This document shows positions 34,640 to 45,994 of a DNA stretch of 64,000 nucleotides, one piece after another. Both the position numbers and the translations under genes were made by a program. This DNA comes from Hsuehochloa calcarea. Lineage: Eukaryota; Streptophyta; Magnoliopsida; Poales; Poaceae. Where the stretch lies: positions 13,316,915 to 13,380,914 of the forward strand of contig CM070606.1 of the NCBI GenBank assembly GCA_036346395.1, given 5' to 3'. Numbering within the stretch: the first letter of the stretch is position 1; each line of letters starts with the position of its first letter. The notes beneath the pieces are model-generated. The model had not been told where the DNA came from, made no database searches, and saw nothing but the letters and a program-made list of their open reading frames with translations.

Positions 34640-35297
34640 GCCGCGTGTATCTCCCACTATCACGGCAACCCTTCACGCATCAATATTCTGCCGAACCTCG
34701 ATGACAGCCTGCACGGTTACCAAAAATATTATGATCTGTAATCAAACCGGATTTTTGTTTTTTTTAGTCTCCCGAGCGCAGTCTCCCGAACACCCGTCGC
34801 CTCAGCTCCTCTTCCTCCTCTTCCTGATTTTTCTCCCGAGCGCCCGTCGCCTCTCGCCCCTCTCGCCTCCTTCTTTTCCCCCGAGCGCATTGTCACCTCT
34901 CGCCCCTCTCGCCTCCTTCTTCTCTCCCGAGCCCTCACCGCCTTAGCTCCTTCCTTCTCTTCTAATCGGCCGCTCGGCTTCTTCTCTCCCGAGCCCTCAC
35001 CACCTCGGCTCCTTCTCCCTGGACGCCCCTACTCCCAGCGCCCCCTCCTACCAGCGCCTCCTCCCGGCCGCCCGGCGGCAGAGCCTCGGCGGCTCGGCGG
35101 CCCAAGCGCTTCGTCTTCGAGGAGCGGCGACCCACCCGATCGCCCGCAGAGGCGGCGCGGCTGAGCGGTGGGCGACGGCGGCAGATCTGGATGGTGGCAG
35201 GGCAACGCGGCGGCGGCTTCACAGAACGACCACGAACGGCGGCGGCTTGGATCTGAGGTGAGTACCATACTAGGTTAGGGTTGGGTGGTGGGGAACG
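34640..35297 (-). other. GC-rich leader of copia with degenerate tandem repeats
   Basis: About 34770-35020 is built from loose repeats of CTCTCCCGAGCSC and CCTCGGCTCCTTCT blocks. No conserved coding content; it is the untranslated region between PBS and gag. Confidence 0.55.
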
Positions 35298-35309
35298 GCT
35301 CTGATACCA
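35298..35309 (-). other. primer binding site
   Basis: Minus strand reads TGGTATCAGAGC, the initiator-Met tRNA complement, directly after the LTR end at 35310. Confidence 0.92.
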
Positions 35310-35544
35310 TGATGACTTTGGGGTTTTAATTGTTGTTTGTATCATGTAGGATTACACACCATTTATTTATAGTCTCAAAGTAGAGTCCAACTCTAATACA
35401 ATAGTAGAGTCCAATTCTAATACAGCATGCTATGTAATTCACACTATTTATTTATAGTATCAAAGTAGAGTCCAACTCTAATACAACAGTAGAGTCCAAC
35501 TCTAACATAGCATGCTATGTAATTCTAACATAAACTCTCCAACA
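35310..35544 (-). repeat. copia 5' LTR (235 bp) with internal duplication
   Basis: On the minus strand it starts TGTTGGAGAGTTTATG at 35544 and ends GTCATCA at 35310. About 100 bases containing TATTTATAGT and TAGAGTCCAACTCTAATAC are tandemly doubled, which doubles the TATA-like TATAAATA. Confidence 0.88.
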
Positions 35545-37255
35545 AACATTTTGCAGGTCAACCTGATTGCGACCAGCGCAGGCAAACCAGTCTTGGCTGC
35601 GATGGGTTAATTCGAATGATTTTGACTGTAAGTGGTCAGATCTGGCCTGTTCGAATGATTTTGACTGTAAGTAATCAAATCTGGTCTGTTACCTTGTTAT
35701 TTTAGAAGGCTATAAGCCCCTTAGGGGCCGGACTCATTGGAAGCAGGAAATGTTACCTTGTTTTTGTTTGCTTCAATGTCTCCAAGTGCCGAGTGTGAAG
35801 TGTTTATCTTCAACTGGAACAATATGAAACTTGAGATAGACCAAGAAACTATAGGCCTCAATGATTGCTGTCCATCTCCTTTTGGGCAGAAGTTGCAGTA
35901 TTTAAATGGTTCTTGTTGTTGCCAGATGTTATTCTAGTGTTATTACTATCCCCTATTAAAGACTGTCAGATACAGCTTCCCTGAAATATCTCAAAGAGTG
36001 ACGAGCAAATGCTACATCAAAGTCAGGTTCTTGTTCAGAAATTATGAGAAGTCAAAATTACACGACATAACATCATTGACAAAAGTCAAAACAGAATGAA
36101 ACAGGCACAGACGTGTTCCATGTTCAGGTGTGAGTTAATGCTTTTACATCCGAATGGTTAAAACGTGTACTCACCGAAAGGAACTCGTGAACTTGATGTT
36201 GAAATATGAGTAAATTGTTTATATTTTCTGAAGTTTTTGGGTTGCATGAAAGTTGAAACTCAATACTCGATTATTGACTTCCTCAAATTCCAGCGACATG
36301 ATGGTGCTACTAGCCCTGTTTTCAATTGCATTGGCAACTACATGGCTGAGTTACCGCCATATAGGAACGGTGACAAAAATGGCATAGTGGATAAATTGAA
36401 ACCTTATCTGAGAAGAAACAAAGACAAATAATGATGAGATACATGAAACTGCTTACTGTAAAGAGACAACGCACATACATATTTAGCCCCATTACTACTA
36501 CTATATAAACCGAGCTCACTGCTGTGCCCATGTTCTAGCTCCACCACTGATGCCAAATGGTATGAGATCCTTTTAGGAATTTTCTAAGTAGTACTCACAG
36601 TATTTTCTCACCTCCGGAGTACTCCAATTTTGATCTACTGGATTTTCCTCGCGATTTGTGCTCCATTTTCGTCTCTGGTGACGTTGGCGGCTCTTCGGTG
36701 CCTTGTGCTGCACTCTACTGGACTTTGCCACTGATTGCATTCGACGCTGAATGCCCCCTTCTTGTCTTTATATTAAGGACATGCGTCGCAGGCGTCACCA
36801 CTTGTCGCTAGAGGCAACGACAAGGAAGAGTGGCAAGGATGCGGAGCAAGAGGGGTGCAACTGACACCGGTAGTTGCGTAGGGCGGCGGGGGTGGCGGCA
36901 TACCGGATGACGACAGGGGATGGCACGGTGGAGGGGGTGGGGGTTGGGATCGGGTGACAACTAGGGTTTTCGGTGGGATGTGAAAGAGGGTGGGACTATA
37001 TAGGAGAGAAGGGGGAGGAGGAGATCCTTTGGATGGAGATCTAAGGGTCACAAATTTGAGTACTCACAAACAAAATAAGCACTCCACTCCTCCTTAGACA
37101 CCTCCATCATTTTGTCCTTTAGATTTACCCTTCAACACCCAGGATCTTAGGCAATCTTAGGCCCAAGCCTAATGCTATGCCCTATTTTGAAAAACAAGCT
37201 CATAAGAATCAGGAAAAATCTCTCATCCATGTTCATCAAAGAACATAGAGAATTA
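35545..37255. other. unassigned DNA, possible exon debris
   Basis: A TTTTGCAG acceptor-like site at 35549-35557 is followed by NLIATSAGKPVLAAMG, then a stop. 35611-35649 and 35650-35688 are 39-base tandem copies (start TTCGAATGATTTTGACTG). An unrecognised 64-codon frame lies at 36237-36431 (NGIVDKLKPYLRRNKDK). 36770-37050 is GC-rich with compositional frames. Nothing has a confident identity. Confidence 0.45.
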
Positions 37256-37442
37256 GGGCCTTTTTGGTAGTGCTTAGGCTCCCGGATTCTCATTCAAAGT
37301 AGTCGGAAGCCAGCCAAACGCAACTGTTGCTCGTTTTTTAGAACTAAGATCTAGAGAGGAGTGGAGCGGTCTCCCACTACAAATCGCGGAGCAGCCTTGG
37401 GGCGACTCCCTGCAAGGAGAAGCACACTAGTTACCAAAATCC
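37256..37442. repeat. MITE-like inverted repeat, degenerate
   Basis: The left end reads GGGCCTTTTTGGTAGTGCTT. The reverse complement of the right end reads GGATTTTGGTAACTAGTG and continues TGCTT. Both resemble the GGCCTGTTTGGTAG ends common to grass MITEs. Terminal repeats are imperfect and no clean TSD was found. Confidence 0.35.
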
Positions 37443-37805
37443 TCATGAACTAGCAGGTTATTTACCCACCAAATGTCACTCGATAAAAACCCGATTCAGC
37501 CTCCAACGTTCGCCCCTCTCCCCTCATTTCTTTGCTTCTCCACCAACGCCCTCTCTCGCCTTCTCTCTAGAGCAGGGCAAACCCTAGCATTGCTACCTTG
37601 GGAGCCCTCGCCATTGCCCGGGAGCCCATTGCCGCCATCCCGGAGTGCCTTACCACTGGTTTCTCTAGCCATCTCCGCCGCGCCTGGACTCCCTCGCCAC
37701 TGACTCCCTCGCAGCAGGTACCAAATCCCCTTCGCCGCTGGTCCCCAACTCCCTCGCAGCCGATCGTCGGATTGCCTCGATGCCGGAGTCCAACATCGCT
37801 GCTCC
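37443..37805. other. GC-rich unassigned DNA
   Basis: Open frames rich in Pro, Leu and Ser run on the plus strand without a recognised domain. It may be the edge of another gene fragment, but nothing can be named. Confidence 0.4.
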
Positions 37806-38867
37806 CATTACTACAAAAAGACTAATACTGGATGCCTCATCACAGACAGTTTACCAAAATCGTCAGTATTAAATACAATCATAGACGGTTTTGGTTTAGT
37901 GACTGTTTGTGTTACTAGTCGCGCTAAAACCATCTGTGAAAGGTAATATCACGACGGTTCATGTTTAGAACCGCTGGAAGTATCACAGACGGTTCTAAAC
38001 ACAAATCGTCTGTGATAATTGTAGTATTCACAGATGGTTTATAATTATAACCATCTATGATAATATCACTTCAGCTCCCCGATGAGTTTCTTCATCGCCG
38101 ATGCGTCTTTTCGCTCGTATCAATGACACTTCGGCTCCCCAATGCGCCTCTTCGTCTCACGCACCGAATTTATTCCTTGTTTTATAAAAGGATAATCTAC
38201 CATCAAAGATGATCATCCCCACATCATCAGATACGCATTACTCTAAAGCGTAAATAGCTCCTATTTTGTTTCCTTGTCGCCGTATTGATGGCCTACCTGA
38301 CCATACTGTACGAGCACCTCTCCGACTGTACGTTGGCGGATGCTGCGGAAGGATACTATGTGAATAGTAGTGTCCTCCCACCTTTGTCTGAGGATTTGTC
38401 GGAGCAGGTGACGGCCACCTTCTGCCATCTTGATAGCCTCCTACGTCACATCTTTCGGGTGATCTCCCACGTTCAGTGAGTTAACCTCGTCATCGACGTG
38501 GTCCTCCACAACGACGTTGCACATCTCCAGGACGCTTGCCATCGCTTGGATTGCTTAATCGAGGCGGCGGGCGACCGAGTCGACCTTACCAAGACCCCTC
38601 AAGCAAGGGAAGAGAGCCTTTGGGCTTAATTATTCTTGATTCAACAGTTGGAGGGTCTTCGGTATACACTCGAGCAAGCCCGTCAGCAGGTGGACACATT
38701 TCAGGCTTCGTTCACTGATGATCATGAATCGTCCAATGCCGGCGACGTCGCCTACGAAGTTTTGAAGACGGAGATAGCATGCTACCTCTGCCACTTGAAA
38801 AACTTAGATTATTTAGGTTTCTACTTTTTTTTAATCTTTGTAAGAAGTGACTGGCCACGCTGTTTGT

Positions 38868-38910
<43 letters not shown>

Positions 38911-39196
38911 AATACAAAAATAAAAAACCTGTTGAATTTGTTTTTATTGTCTTCTATATATGTAAAAACGGTCTCGGTATAACGACATGACAACATTACT
39001 GACCGGTGAAAAACAAGTAATACATGTTTATGTGCCATATGTTCTGAATTTGTATTTATGTATATGAGAATGTATATTATCACGCATGCTTATTTATTGG
39101 AACCGTGCATGATGTATATTTATCACGCAGTTCGTGTTTAAAACCGTATGTGAAAAGGTAATATCATAGACGGTTCTACTTTAGAACCGTCTGTGA
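37806..39196. mobile_element. probable CACTA-like non-autonomous remnant
   Basis: The left end starts TTACTACAAAAAGAC. Inverted, hairpin-forming copies of TCACAGACGGTT and its complement are packed in 37840-38070 and return at 39120-39195. Clustered subterminal motifs of this sort are typical of CACTA (En/Spm) elements. A right terminal inverted repeat and TSD were not found. Between the arms is a 64-codon plus-strand frame at 38285-38479 (LSDCTLADAAEGYYVNSS) and a further piece at 38636-38830, both of unknown identity and possibly captured. Confidence 0.45.
38871..38907. repeat. (TA)n microsatellite
   Basis: About 18 uninterrupted TA units, followed by TGTAAATAC. Confidence 0.95.
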
Positions 39197-39719
39197 TGTC
39201 CAAATTTCTATTTATATATATTCGGACTCTAGGGTTTGCCCGCACCCCCACTCAAATGATTAAGTTTCTCCTCCCCCGAGCCCATCGCCACCGTCCTCAA
39301 GCCCAGCACGCCTCCTCCCCCGAGCACGCCTCTCTCCCCTGGTGGTTGCCTGCTTTGGCTGAGGTTTGCGCATAGGGCTCTCCCCTCTCTCCCTCCGGTG
39401 GCTCGCCCCCGTGCGTCTTGTGCTCGGCCCGCGTCGCACCCGGCTCTGCTCGGGCTCATCCATGCGCCGATGGCTCGGCCCGTGTACTGTTGTGCCACCA
39501 GCTCGGCCTTTGCTCTGCAACCGACGCCGCTCGCTTGCCTCTGCTACGGTTTGATTTTTATGCTTGAGCATTGAGTGGTGTTTGCCGCCGCTGCTGCATC
39601 ACACTGAGGTAAACTACTCCCCTCTATTATCTATCTCGTTCCTTCCCTTTTGCTTTGTGATGGTGTTGGTGATGACATGGATGATACTACTAGTATGGCA
39701 TGAGCCTTCTTTCCACTGG
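39197..39719. other. unassigned, partly GC-rich
   Basis: Pro/Ser/Arg-rich frames on both strands between 39230 and 39570 look compositional. No gene or repeat family recognised. Confidence 0.5.
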
Positions 39720-40463
39720 TGTAGGATCAAGGATAACCGACTAGAGGGGGTGAATAGGAGGTTTTTAAAACTAATCAACTAATTTAAAACTTTAAGTAAG
39801 ATAGTTCTAACAAAGCTTTCTAGCACAAACAAGATGACAGAACTACTATACTACTTAAGACAAATATGAACTAATGTCAATACTAGATACAATTCTAGCT
39901 AAGCAAATATGAACTAATGTCAATATGAACTATAATCTTCTCTTGATGGCAATCAAGTGTAAAGGATCAAACTAGAATGAATGCACTTGAATTTTGCTCA
40001 ACAACCTCACAATGAATGCAATGAGTGTATTAGGTGTGGAGAGAGTGTTTTTGGCTCAAGGATGTTAAATGAGGTCTCTCTAGTCTGTCCTTGAGCTGGT
40101 GGAGGGGTATTTATAGCCCCCACAAACAAATACGGTCGTTAGGGGTAAAACCCCAAACTTTTCAGCACAAGCGGTAGTATCGTCGTTCATCGGCCAGCAC
40201 TACCGCACCTTCCCAAAAGGCACAGTAACGGCTAGCGCACACGTATTAACTGCTTTGATCTAGCTGTTGAAAACACAGAGCAGTACTACCGACGTTGATC
40301 ATGCGGTAGTTCCGCTTACCGGTACTACCGAACACAATTGTGGTATAACCACTTCCTTTGAGGTCCAAAACATGGCACTCACTGGAAATAACGTACCGCC
40401 GTTCACTTTTCGGTCCTACTGGGATGCGGTAGTTCCGCTCAAAAATTGTGGTCATATCGCGAT
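39720..40463 (-). repeat. Sirevirus-like LTR fragment with GGTAGTACCG motifs
   Basis: It starts on the plus strand with TGTAGGATCAAGGATAACCG and GACTAGAGGGGGTGAATAGG, the same terminal phrase as the Sirevirus-like LTRs at 41689 and 53893. A TATA box (minus strand, GGCTATAAATACCCC) lies near 40110. Instead of GGTCGGACCG it carries GCGGTAGTNCCGC-type near-palindromes at about 40170-40440. It is cut at 40464 by the next LTR. Confidence 0.65.
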
Positions 40464-41688
40464 TGTAACATCCCAAAGTTATGTTACCAAAAATAAAATT
40501 AATAAAGTTATTATTTTATTAGATTTTTTTGAGTTTCATTAGTGTTTTCTTGGTTTTCTTGAATTTCTTAGATTGAAAAAGTCAAAAAAATATATATATT
40601 AAGTTTTTTGATTTTTTTTATTAGATTTAAAGTGAAAAAGGAAAATTTATTTAATTCCTGGATTTTTTTTAAAAAAATTTCCTATTTATTTCAAAGATAA
40701 AATAATTTATTTGCAAAAATAAAAGCTAACTTTAAGTTGGAAATAATTTTATTAAGTCCAAAATATCTCAGAGAATTTCTGTGAATTTTCTCATAAGTTT
40801 TGGATTTTATTTGCTATTTTTGTAAATCTTTTTTGAATTACCAGAATTAATTAAATTGCTAAATCATTGAAAATCCGGGAATAGTCATCGGGTTGAATCT
40901 TCCTCAGTCCTATCACTATTCATTCACGCCACCAAAGATCATGCCCATCTCACCAGCTCGACATCCCTCTCTCCGCCTCACTTCGAGGTGGGCCCCACCT
41001 CGGCCATGTCACCCTGTCTTCCTCCTTTCCTTCTTCTCCCCGAGACATCGCGCGGCTCGACCATTAGTCCACGCGTGGAGCTTTGCAACACGGGGCAAAC
41101 CTGTTGTATTCAACGCGAATTCTCGAGCATTCAATTGTCGATTCCATTTCGCATCTGTTTTCGGTTTCCCCTTTCTCCTCCTCGCTTTAATTCTCCCAAT
41201 CTTCGCGGAGATGCCGCCGATCACCTTAAGCCCTCGTCGCTTTGGCCTCGCCCGCGCCCTATATATGGGAGCTCCGGGACTGCCTTGTCCATCGACATCC
41301 CAACGCCCAAAACCCTAGCCCTCCTCCCGTCTCCTAGCGCCCCGAATTCGAAGATCCTCGCCGCTGGCTGAAGTTGCTTCGACCTTTGATTTCACCGTCG
41401 TTGAGCCCGCTTCGACCCACTTCACTAGAGAACCCCCTGAGCACCATCGCCGCCGGAGCCCTAGGACCACCGCCACCAAACCTCGTCGCCGAGCGACCAA
41501 ATCATCGCTCCGTTAGCAAACGAGGTGAGCATCTTGATCATCTGACGCCCTCGTTTCATAGGTACTTTCGCCGAGGCTAGCTCGCCGTCGTTCGCTGGCG
41601 AGCCTTGGGCCCTGAGCGTCGCCACTCAGTTCGCTAATGTGGCAGCCCATGTTGCACTAGATCATCACGCATCAGCGGCACATCCTTC
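40464..41688 (+). repeat. gypsy-type LTR, segment 1 of a nested target
   Basis: It starts TGTAACATCCCAAAG, characteristic of long LTRs of Tekay/Del-like gypsy elements (inference). GC-rich 40880-41680 includes a TATA-like CCTATATATGGGAG at about 41257. It is interrupted at 41688 by the Sirevirus-like element; the TSD CCTTC is at 41684-41688. Confidence 0.75.
41257..41270 (+). promoter_or_regulatory. TATA box of gypsy-type LTR
   Basis: CCCTATATATGGGA precedes a GC-rich transcribed-looking stretch with AAAACCCTAG, as in other grass gypsy LTR promoters. Confidence 0.55.
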
Positions 41689-43492
41689 TGTTGGACCGAA
41701 AAGGCGACTAGAGGGGGAATAGGAGCACGCTCACTTTTTCACAAAATATGAATTCAACACAATTTCACTCCAATAGCTATGATGAAGCTATGAAGATCAA
41801 TATACCAGTACAGCGGAAGACTAGTATTGAATCCAATTAAAACCCCTAAGCAAAATAACAAAACAACTAAGATTAAGGAATCACAATAGCATCAAGCGGT
41901 CGACCTCTGGACCCAAAGAGTTGGACCGATTGCGGCGGTCTCGACATTGTTATCTTGGCGGTCGGACGCTCCAAAATCGATCCGACTGGTGATGACGGGC
42001 GATCCGACCGTCCGACTCGTAACCGATCCAAATAAGAAAATCAACCCGATGGCGAAGTTGCAATTAGGTCAAACTTTTGATTCTCAACTCCAAACTTTAC
42101 GAAACTTTGCACACACCTTCTCTATGCTATTGAGGACCTATTCCAATTGAATATTATGATAATTCTTGGATAGATCCTGAACAATTGCCAATTGATTAAC
42201 AGAAGGTCTAAAACCGGGCAAGAACGAAAACTTGATCCTAATGCTTGTTCGTGAGAGATTGATGATCAAGATGATGCTAGATAGATTCACACATATCGCA
42301 GCAAGCTAATTCACGTGAAAGAATCAATCACAAACTCGCGGATCAAGGAAAGCCCTAAAATCACGAAATTGAAAGCAAGAACGAAAAGAGACTTATCTCA
42401 AGCAAACCTTGCATAGATTAAGAACGTGATCGTTGCTGGATTACACCCACACCATCATGGATCAGTGGTCAATCCAAGATCACGAAATTCACCTCAAACC
42501 ATGAAAAGCCTTAGCCTCCACCTCAACTCCCCCTAAGCCAATTAGGGTTTGAAGACAACAAAAGAGGTGAAAAATAGCGAGAGTGGGGGTGCAGCCCCCA
42601 TCTCCTCTATTTATAGTGGAGGCCTAGAACTCTCTAGGGTTTGACTTAATTGGGCTCCCGTTAAGGCCCACTAACAAACGGGTCACACACGCACGCTTCG
42701 CAAAGCGCCGTCTTTAACCTTTTGACCTAAACCGCTTCACCATGCGCCATGGATTTGCCAATAGGTCACCCTTGTCCATCTTGTGTCACGCTTGAGTCAT
42801 TGACCTCACCCGGCATCGTCGATCGTTCTGGACCTCAACTCTCCAAGTCTAGTCCCGATCCTCCTCGCCGTTGACCATCGTTGACCACCAAGCAACCTGC
42901 ACAACCACGGACAAGCAAACACGAATTCGGGAACAAGTTCTTCACAACTTGACCCATGTTAGTCAAAACATGCATCATGCAAAACATATGCCATGAAACC
43001 AATGACTTTGACCTAACAAAACAATATCGCCACGGTTGGCGGACGTTCAAGTCAATACCGGTCGACCGCTCCATGTGAGCGGTCGGACCGCTTCTAACGG
43101 CCGGATGCTCCTTGTGAGCCGGTCGGACCGCCCTAAGGACTTAGTCGAAATTCATGCCACAAATTCAAACCTTCGAAAATTAAAACGAATAGAACTTCTT
43201 CTCGGAGACTCCAAAATCATGAGACCAAGTGCATTGGGATCCCTCACTTGCCTACAACACCTATTTTTGGCCCACTGTTTTGACCACTTTTAGGTCACAA
43301 ATGGTCCGACCACATGCATGGCCGGTCCGACCGATTTGGGACCGATCGGACCGCCGATGCTAGGACCGTCGGACCGCCTCTATCCAGAATGCTTGTAGCT
43401 TTGTCGAAAACTCGTGAAACGACAAACCGTAAACACCATTGCCAATTGTCACATCATCCTAAGATCTGGAGCATATTCCCATGATATCCACA
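41689..43492 (-). repeat. Sirevirus 3' LTR
   Basis: On the minus strand it starts TGTGGATATCATGGG at 43492 and ends CGGTCCAACA at 41689. It keeps a TATA box. Its GGTCGGACCG palindromes are mostly eroded by single-base losses (for example at 41900-42015), whereas the 5' LTR keeps more of them. Confidence 0.95.
42603..42613 (-). promoter_or_regulatory. TATA box of Sirevirus 3' LTR
   Basis: Minus strand reads CTCCACTATAAATAGAGGAG. The 5' LTR lacks this site because of a deletion of about 30 bases at about 51823. Confidence 0.7.
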
Positions 43493-45320
43493 ATCTCCCC
43501 CTTGATGAATACATTGGCAATTATCCAGAAAATGTAAGTAAGAGGTTTGAAAACGAGTTTACTCGCAGTTTTCGTACAAAGGCACAACTTGGTCCATAAG
43601 CAAGAAAAAGCAATGTAAATGACCAAGCTGGCATCAGAATAGTATAGGCATGTGAGATAAGGCTAAGGAAAGCATAAAAACTTTGATTTCCAGAAAAGGG
43701 TCAAAATTCTCACATGAGGTCCATATGAAAGAACAATTGTTCAATTGACCTAAGATCATTGTGAGGATAAAAGAATGCAATTCAAGTTCAGAATATACAA
43801 TAAGACAATAAGAATGCAACTCAAGAACTCCCCCTCACTATGATCCTCAATTTTCAAAAACTTTCAAATTTTCAGTTTCTCCCCCTTTGTATAATCTTCT
43901 CCCCCAATAATGAAATATCTTCTCATTAACACAACTTCTCCCCCTTTAACAATGGATTCATCAAGGAATCACGTCTTCCTCTCATCCAGAGATAACAAAT
44001 ATAGAATAAAGAAAGAAGCAGAAACAAAAGAGGCATAAAGAGGAGTATGCATGACGTGCAATGGAGTGGCTTCATTTTTGTATTTTTCATTTTTTGATTA
44101 CAAGAAGCTTTGGAGATTACCCAAAAGAGCTAGCCAGTATTTCTAATATTGCACAAACAGCATATCAAGCTGTGGTATAGCTAGCAAGATCATGGTAAGA
44201 CATGTATATCAAAGCTAAGCACAAAAGCTCAAAAGTAAAGCAGTAGATTTGATCAATTTAAGCAACGTTTCAAATTCAGCAAGTTCATCAACAGGGATCC
44301 TAAAGTGAAATTGGCCATGTCAAAATGTCAAAGTGAGATCAAAAAATCTAACAAAGACCACAATAAGAGATAATCAGGTCCTGTATTGAATCATTTCGCT
44401 CAATCTTTTTGTAAACGCCCATTTGTCAACTTTTTTTTCATATGCATTGAATATCGAAGTTGACTAATGATCTAACTTAGTGACAAGATCCTGGACTAGG
44501 AGCCATCCACAAACTCATCCTAAGCTTCGACTAAAAGTTGATTAAAGGTATATCTTAGTAAAGAAGATCTTGGACTAGGAGCCATCCACAAACTCTTTCT
44601 AAGCTTCTACCAGGGCGACAAATCTTGAGGTTCATGTAATTTCTGACAAGCAGTCCCCATGAGATCGTCTGGTTCATCAAACTATCTCCAAGTTCATGTC
44701 ATTTGACAAGCAGTCTCGTAAGAATAGTTTGGCACAATTTAAGCATAAGACAATCTTGATTTTCATTTTTCACATGAGCAGTTTTAGAATCTCAAGAACA
44801 CACAAGCTCAAGTAATGGTCAATTTTAGATCAAAGAGCTAACAAAGCAATTCTGACAGGGCCAATGTCACAAGAGGAGCACTAATTGCGTAACTCGCTAA
44901 AACATCCACAAATTACAATTTCTTAGTTCGAGTTGTTTTAAAGTTCTAGCTCATATAGCAAAGACTTAGCTACACATGTAAAAGCATGATAATTCTAGCA
45001 AGTCAAAGAGCTGGACATGACATTGAGCACGAATTGAAGTACTAAAGCTCAAAGGGTAATAGGCAAAGCTTCATCAATTTTAAAAGATAAGAAGAAAAAT
45101 CTTATATTACAATGCATCTTTTTGGATTTTTCATACCACTTGTTGTATTTTTCATATGAATGCAATATGATACAATGAGGTGCAATAAAAAGCCTAAAAA
45201 CCTAAAAAGTTCAAAAAGGGCACTAAGTTCAGAAAAAAACAATAAAAGATCAAAAGAAGAAGGAAAGATCAGAAAAGATCAAACTCCCCCTCAAACCAAC
45301 CCATAGGATAAATTACCCTA
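43493..45320 (-). other. Sirevirus 3' non-coding tail with multiple PPT modules
   Basis: The PPT next to the LTR reads CATCAAGGGGGAGAT (43493-43507). Further GGGGGAG-containing modules lie near 43827-43836, 43877-43888, 43906-43915 and 43934-43948. No envelope-like frame was found in this 1.8 kb. Many short A-rich phrases recur, such as the GGACTAGGAGCCATCCACAA pair at about 44493 and 44573. Confidence 0.75.
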
Positions 45321-45329
45321 ACTCGCTTC

Positions 45330-45994
45330 TCAAGGAGGAAAACTGGTTTGATCTAAAGGCTTGGTGAGAATATCTGCCAATTGAGCTTCGGACTCTACGA
45401 AGTGCATCACAATATCTCCTTTTTCAACATGATCTTTAAGGAAGTGAAAGCGAATGTCTATGTGCTTAGTCCGAGAGTGTTGCACTGGGTTTTTAGCAAT
45501 ATTAATAGCAGAAGTGTTATCACAGAAAAGAGGAACACTAGCAAAATTTAACCCATAATCTTTCAAAGTGGACGTCATCCACAAAATCAAGCTCTGACAA
45601 CTAGCGTGACTACATACTCCGCTTGAGTAGTGGATTGTGCAAATGTAAGACTTCTTCTAGAAGACCAAGATACAAGAGAAGTGCTTAGGAAGTGACAAGT
45701 GCACGAGGTACTCTTCCTATGTAACCGACGACCATAAAATCGTAATCTGAAAAACCCTAATGGACAAAGTGAAGAGCAGAATACCAAATTCCATATAAGA
45801 GGGTAGAGTGTAAATACCGAATATGCGCTTAACGGCTTGGCGATGGGAAGTTCTGAGACGCTCAAATCTTGCACAAAGGCATACCGTGAAGTGAATGTCG
45901 GTCTCGAGGCCGTCGGATCTGAGAAGGAGCCGATCATCTTTGCGGTACTCGCGTTGATCCACGACTTCTCCTTCCTCATCCGGATCCAAAACAA
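45330..45994 (-). pseudogene. Sirevirus RNase H, frameshifted
   Basis: 45590-45330 carries FCDNTSAINIAKNPVQHSRT, KHIDIRFHFLKDHV and the tail QLADILTKPLD. The upstream part, in 45994-45587, is scrambled by frame changes between the end of RT (near 45976-46031) and the AQSTTQAEYV block. Confidence 0.85.

Larger units (their letters stand above)
32545..35544 (-). mobile_element. truncated copia element with 5' LTR, gag, PR and part of IN
   Basis: From right to left: 5' LTR (35310-35544), PBS (35298-35309), GC-rich leader, gag, protease and the integrase core. Homology stops at about 32545, just after the catalytic-glutamate motif, so RT, RNase H and the 3' LTR are missing. It is a different family from the other copia elements here. 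Confidence 0.88.

Noticed and set aside
38871..38907. TA repeat as a replication origin or scaffold element
   Set aside because: A plain microsatellite; nothing else supports a function.
39229..39571. Arg/Gly-rich minus-strand frames of about 90-100 codons
   Set aside because: Compositional frames in GC-rich DNA; not conserved-looking.
40377..40391. actgg as a second TSD arm for the LTR at 39720
   Set aside because: No CA terminus precedes it, and the LTR continues past this point to 40463.
43493..45320. Envelope-like gene in the Sirevirus 3' region
   Set aside because: Some Sireviruses have one, but no open frame or membrane-like segment of useful length was found here.
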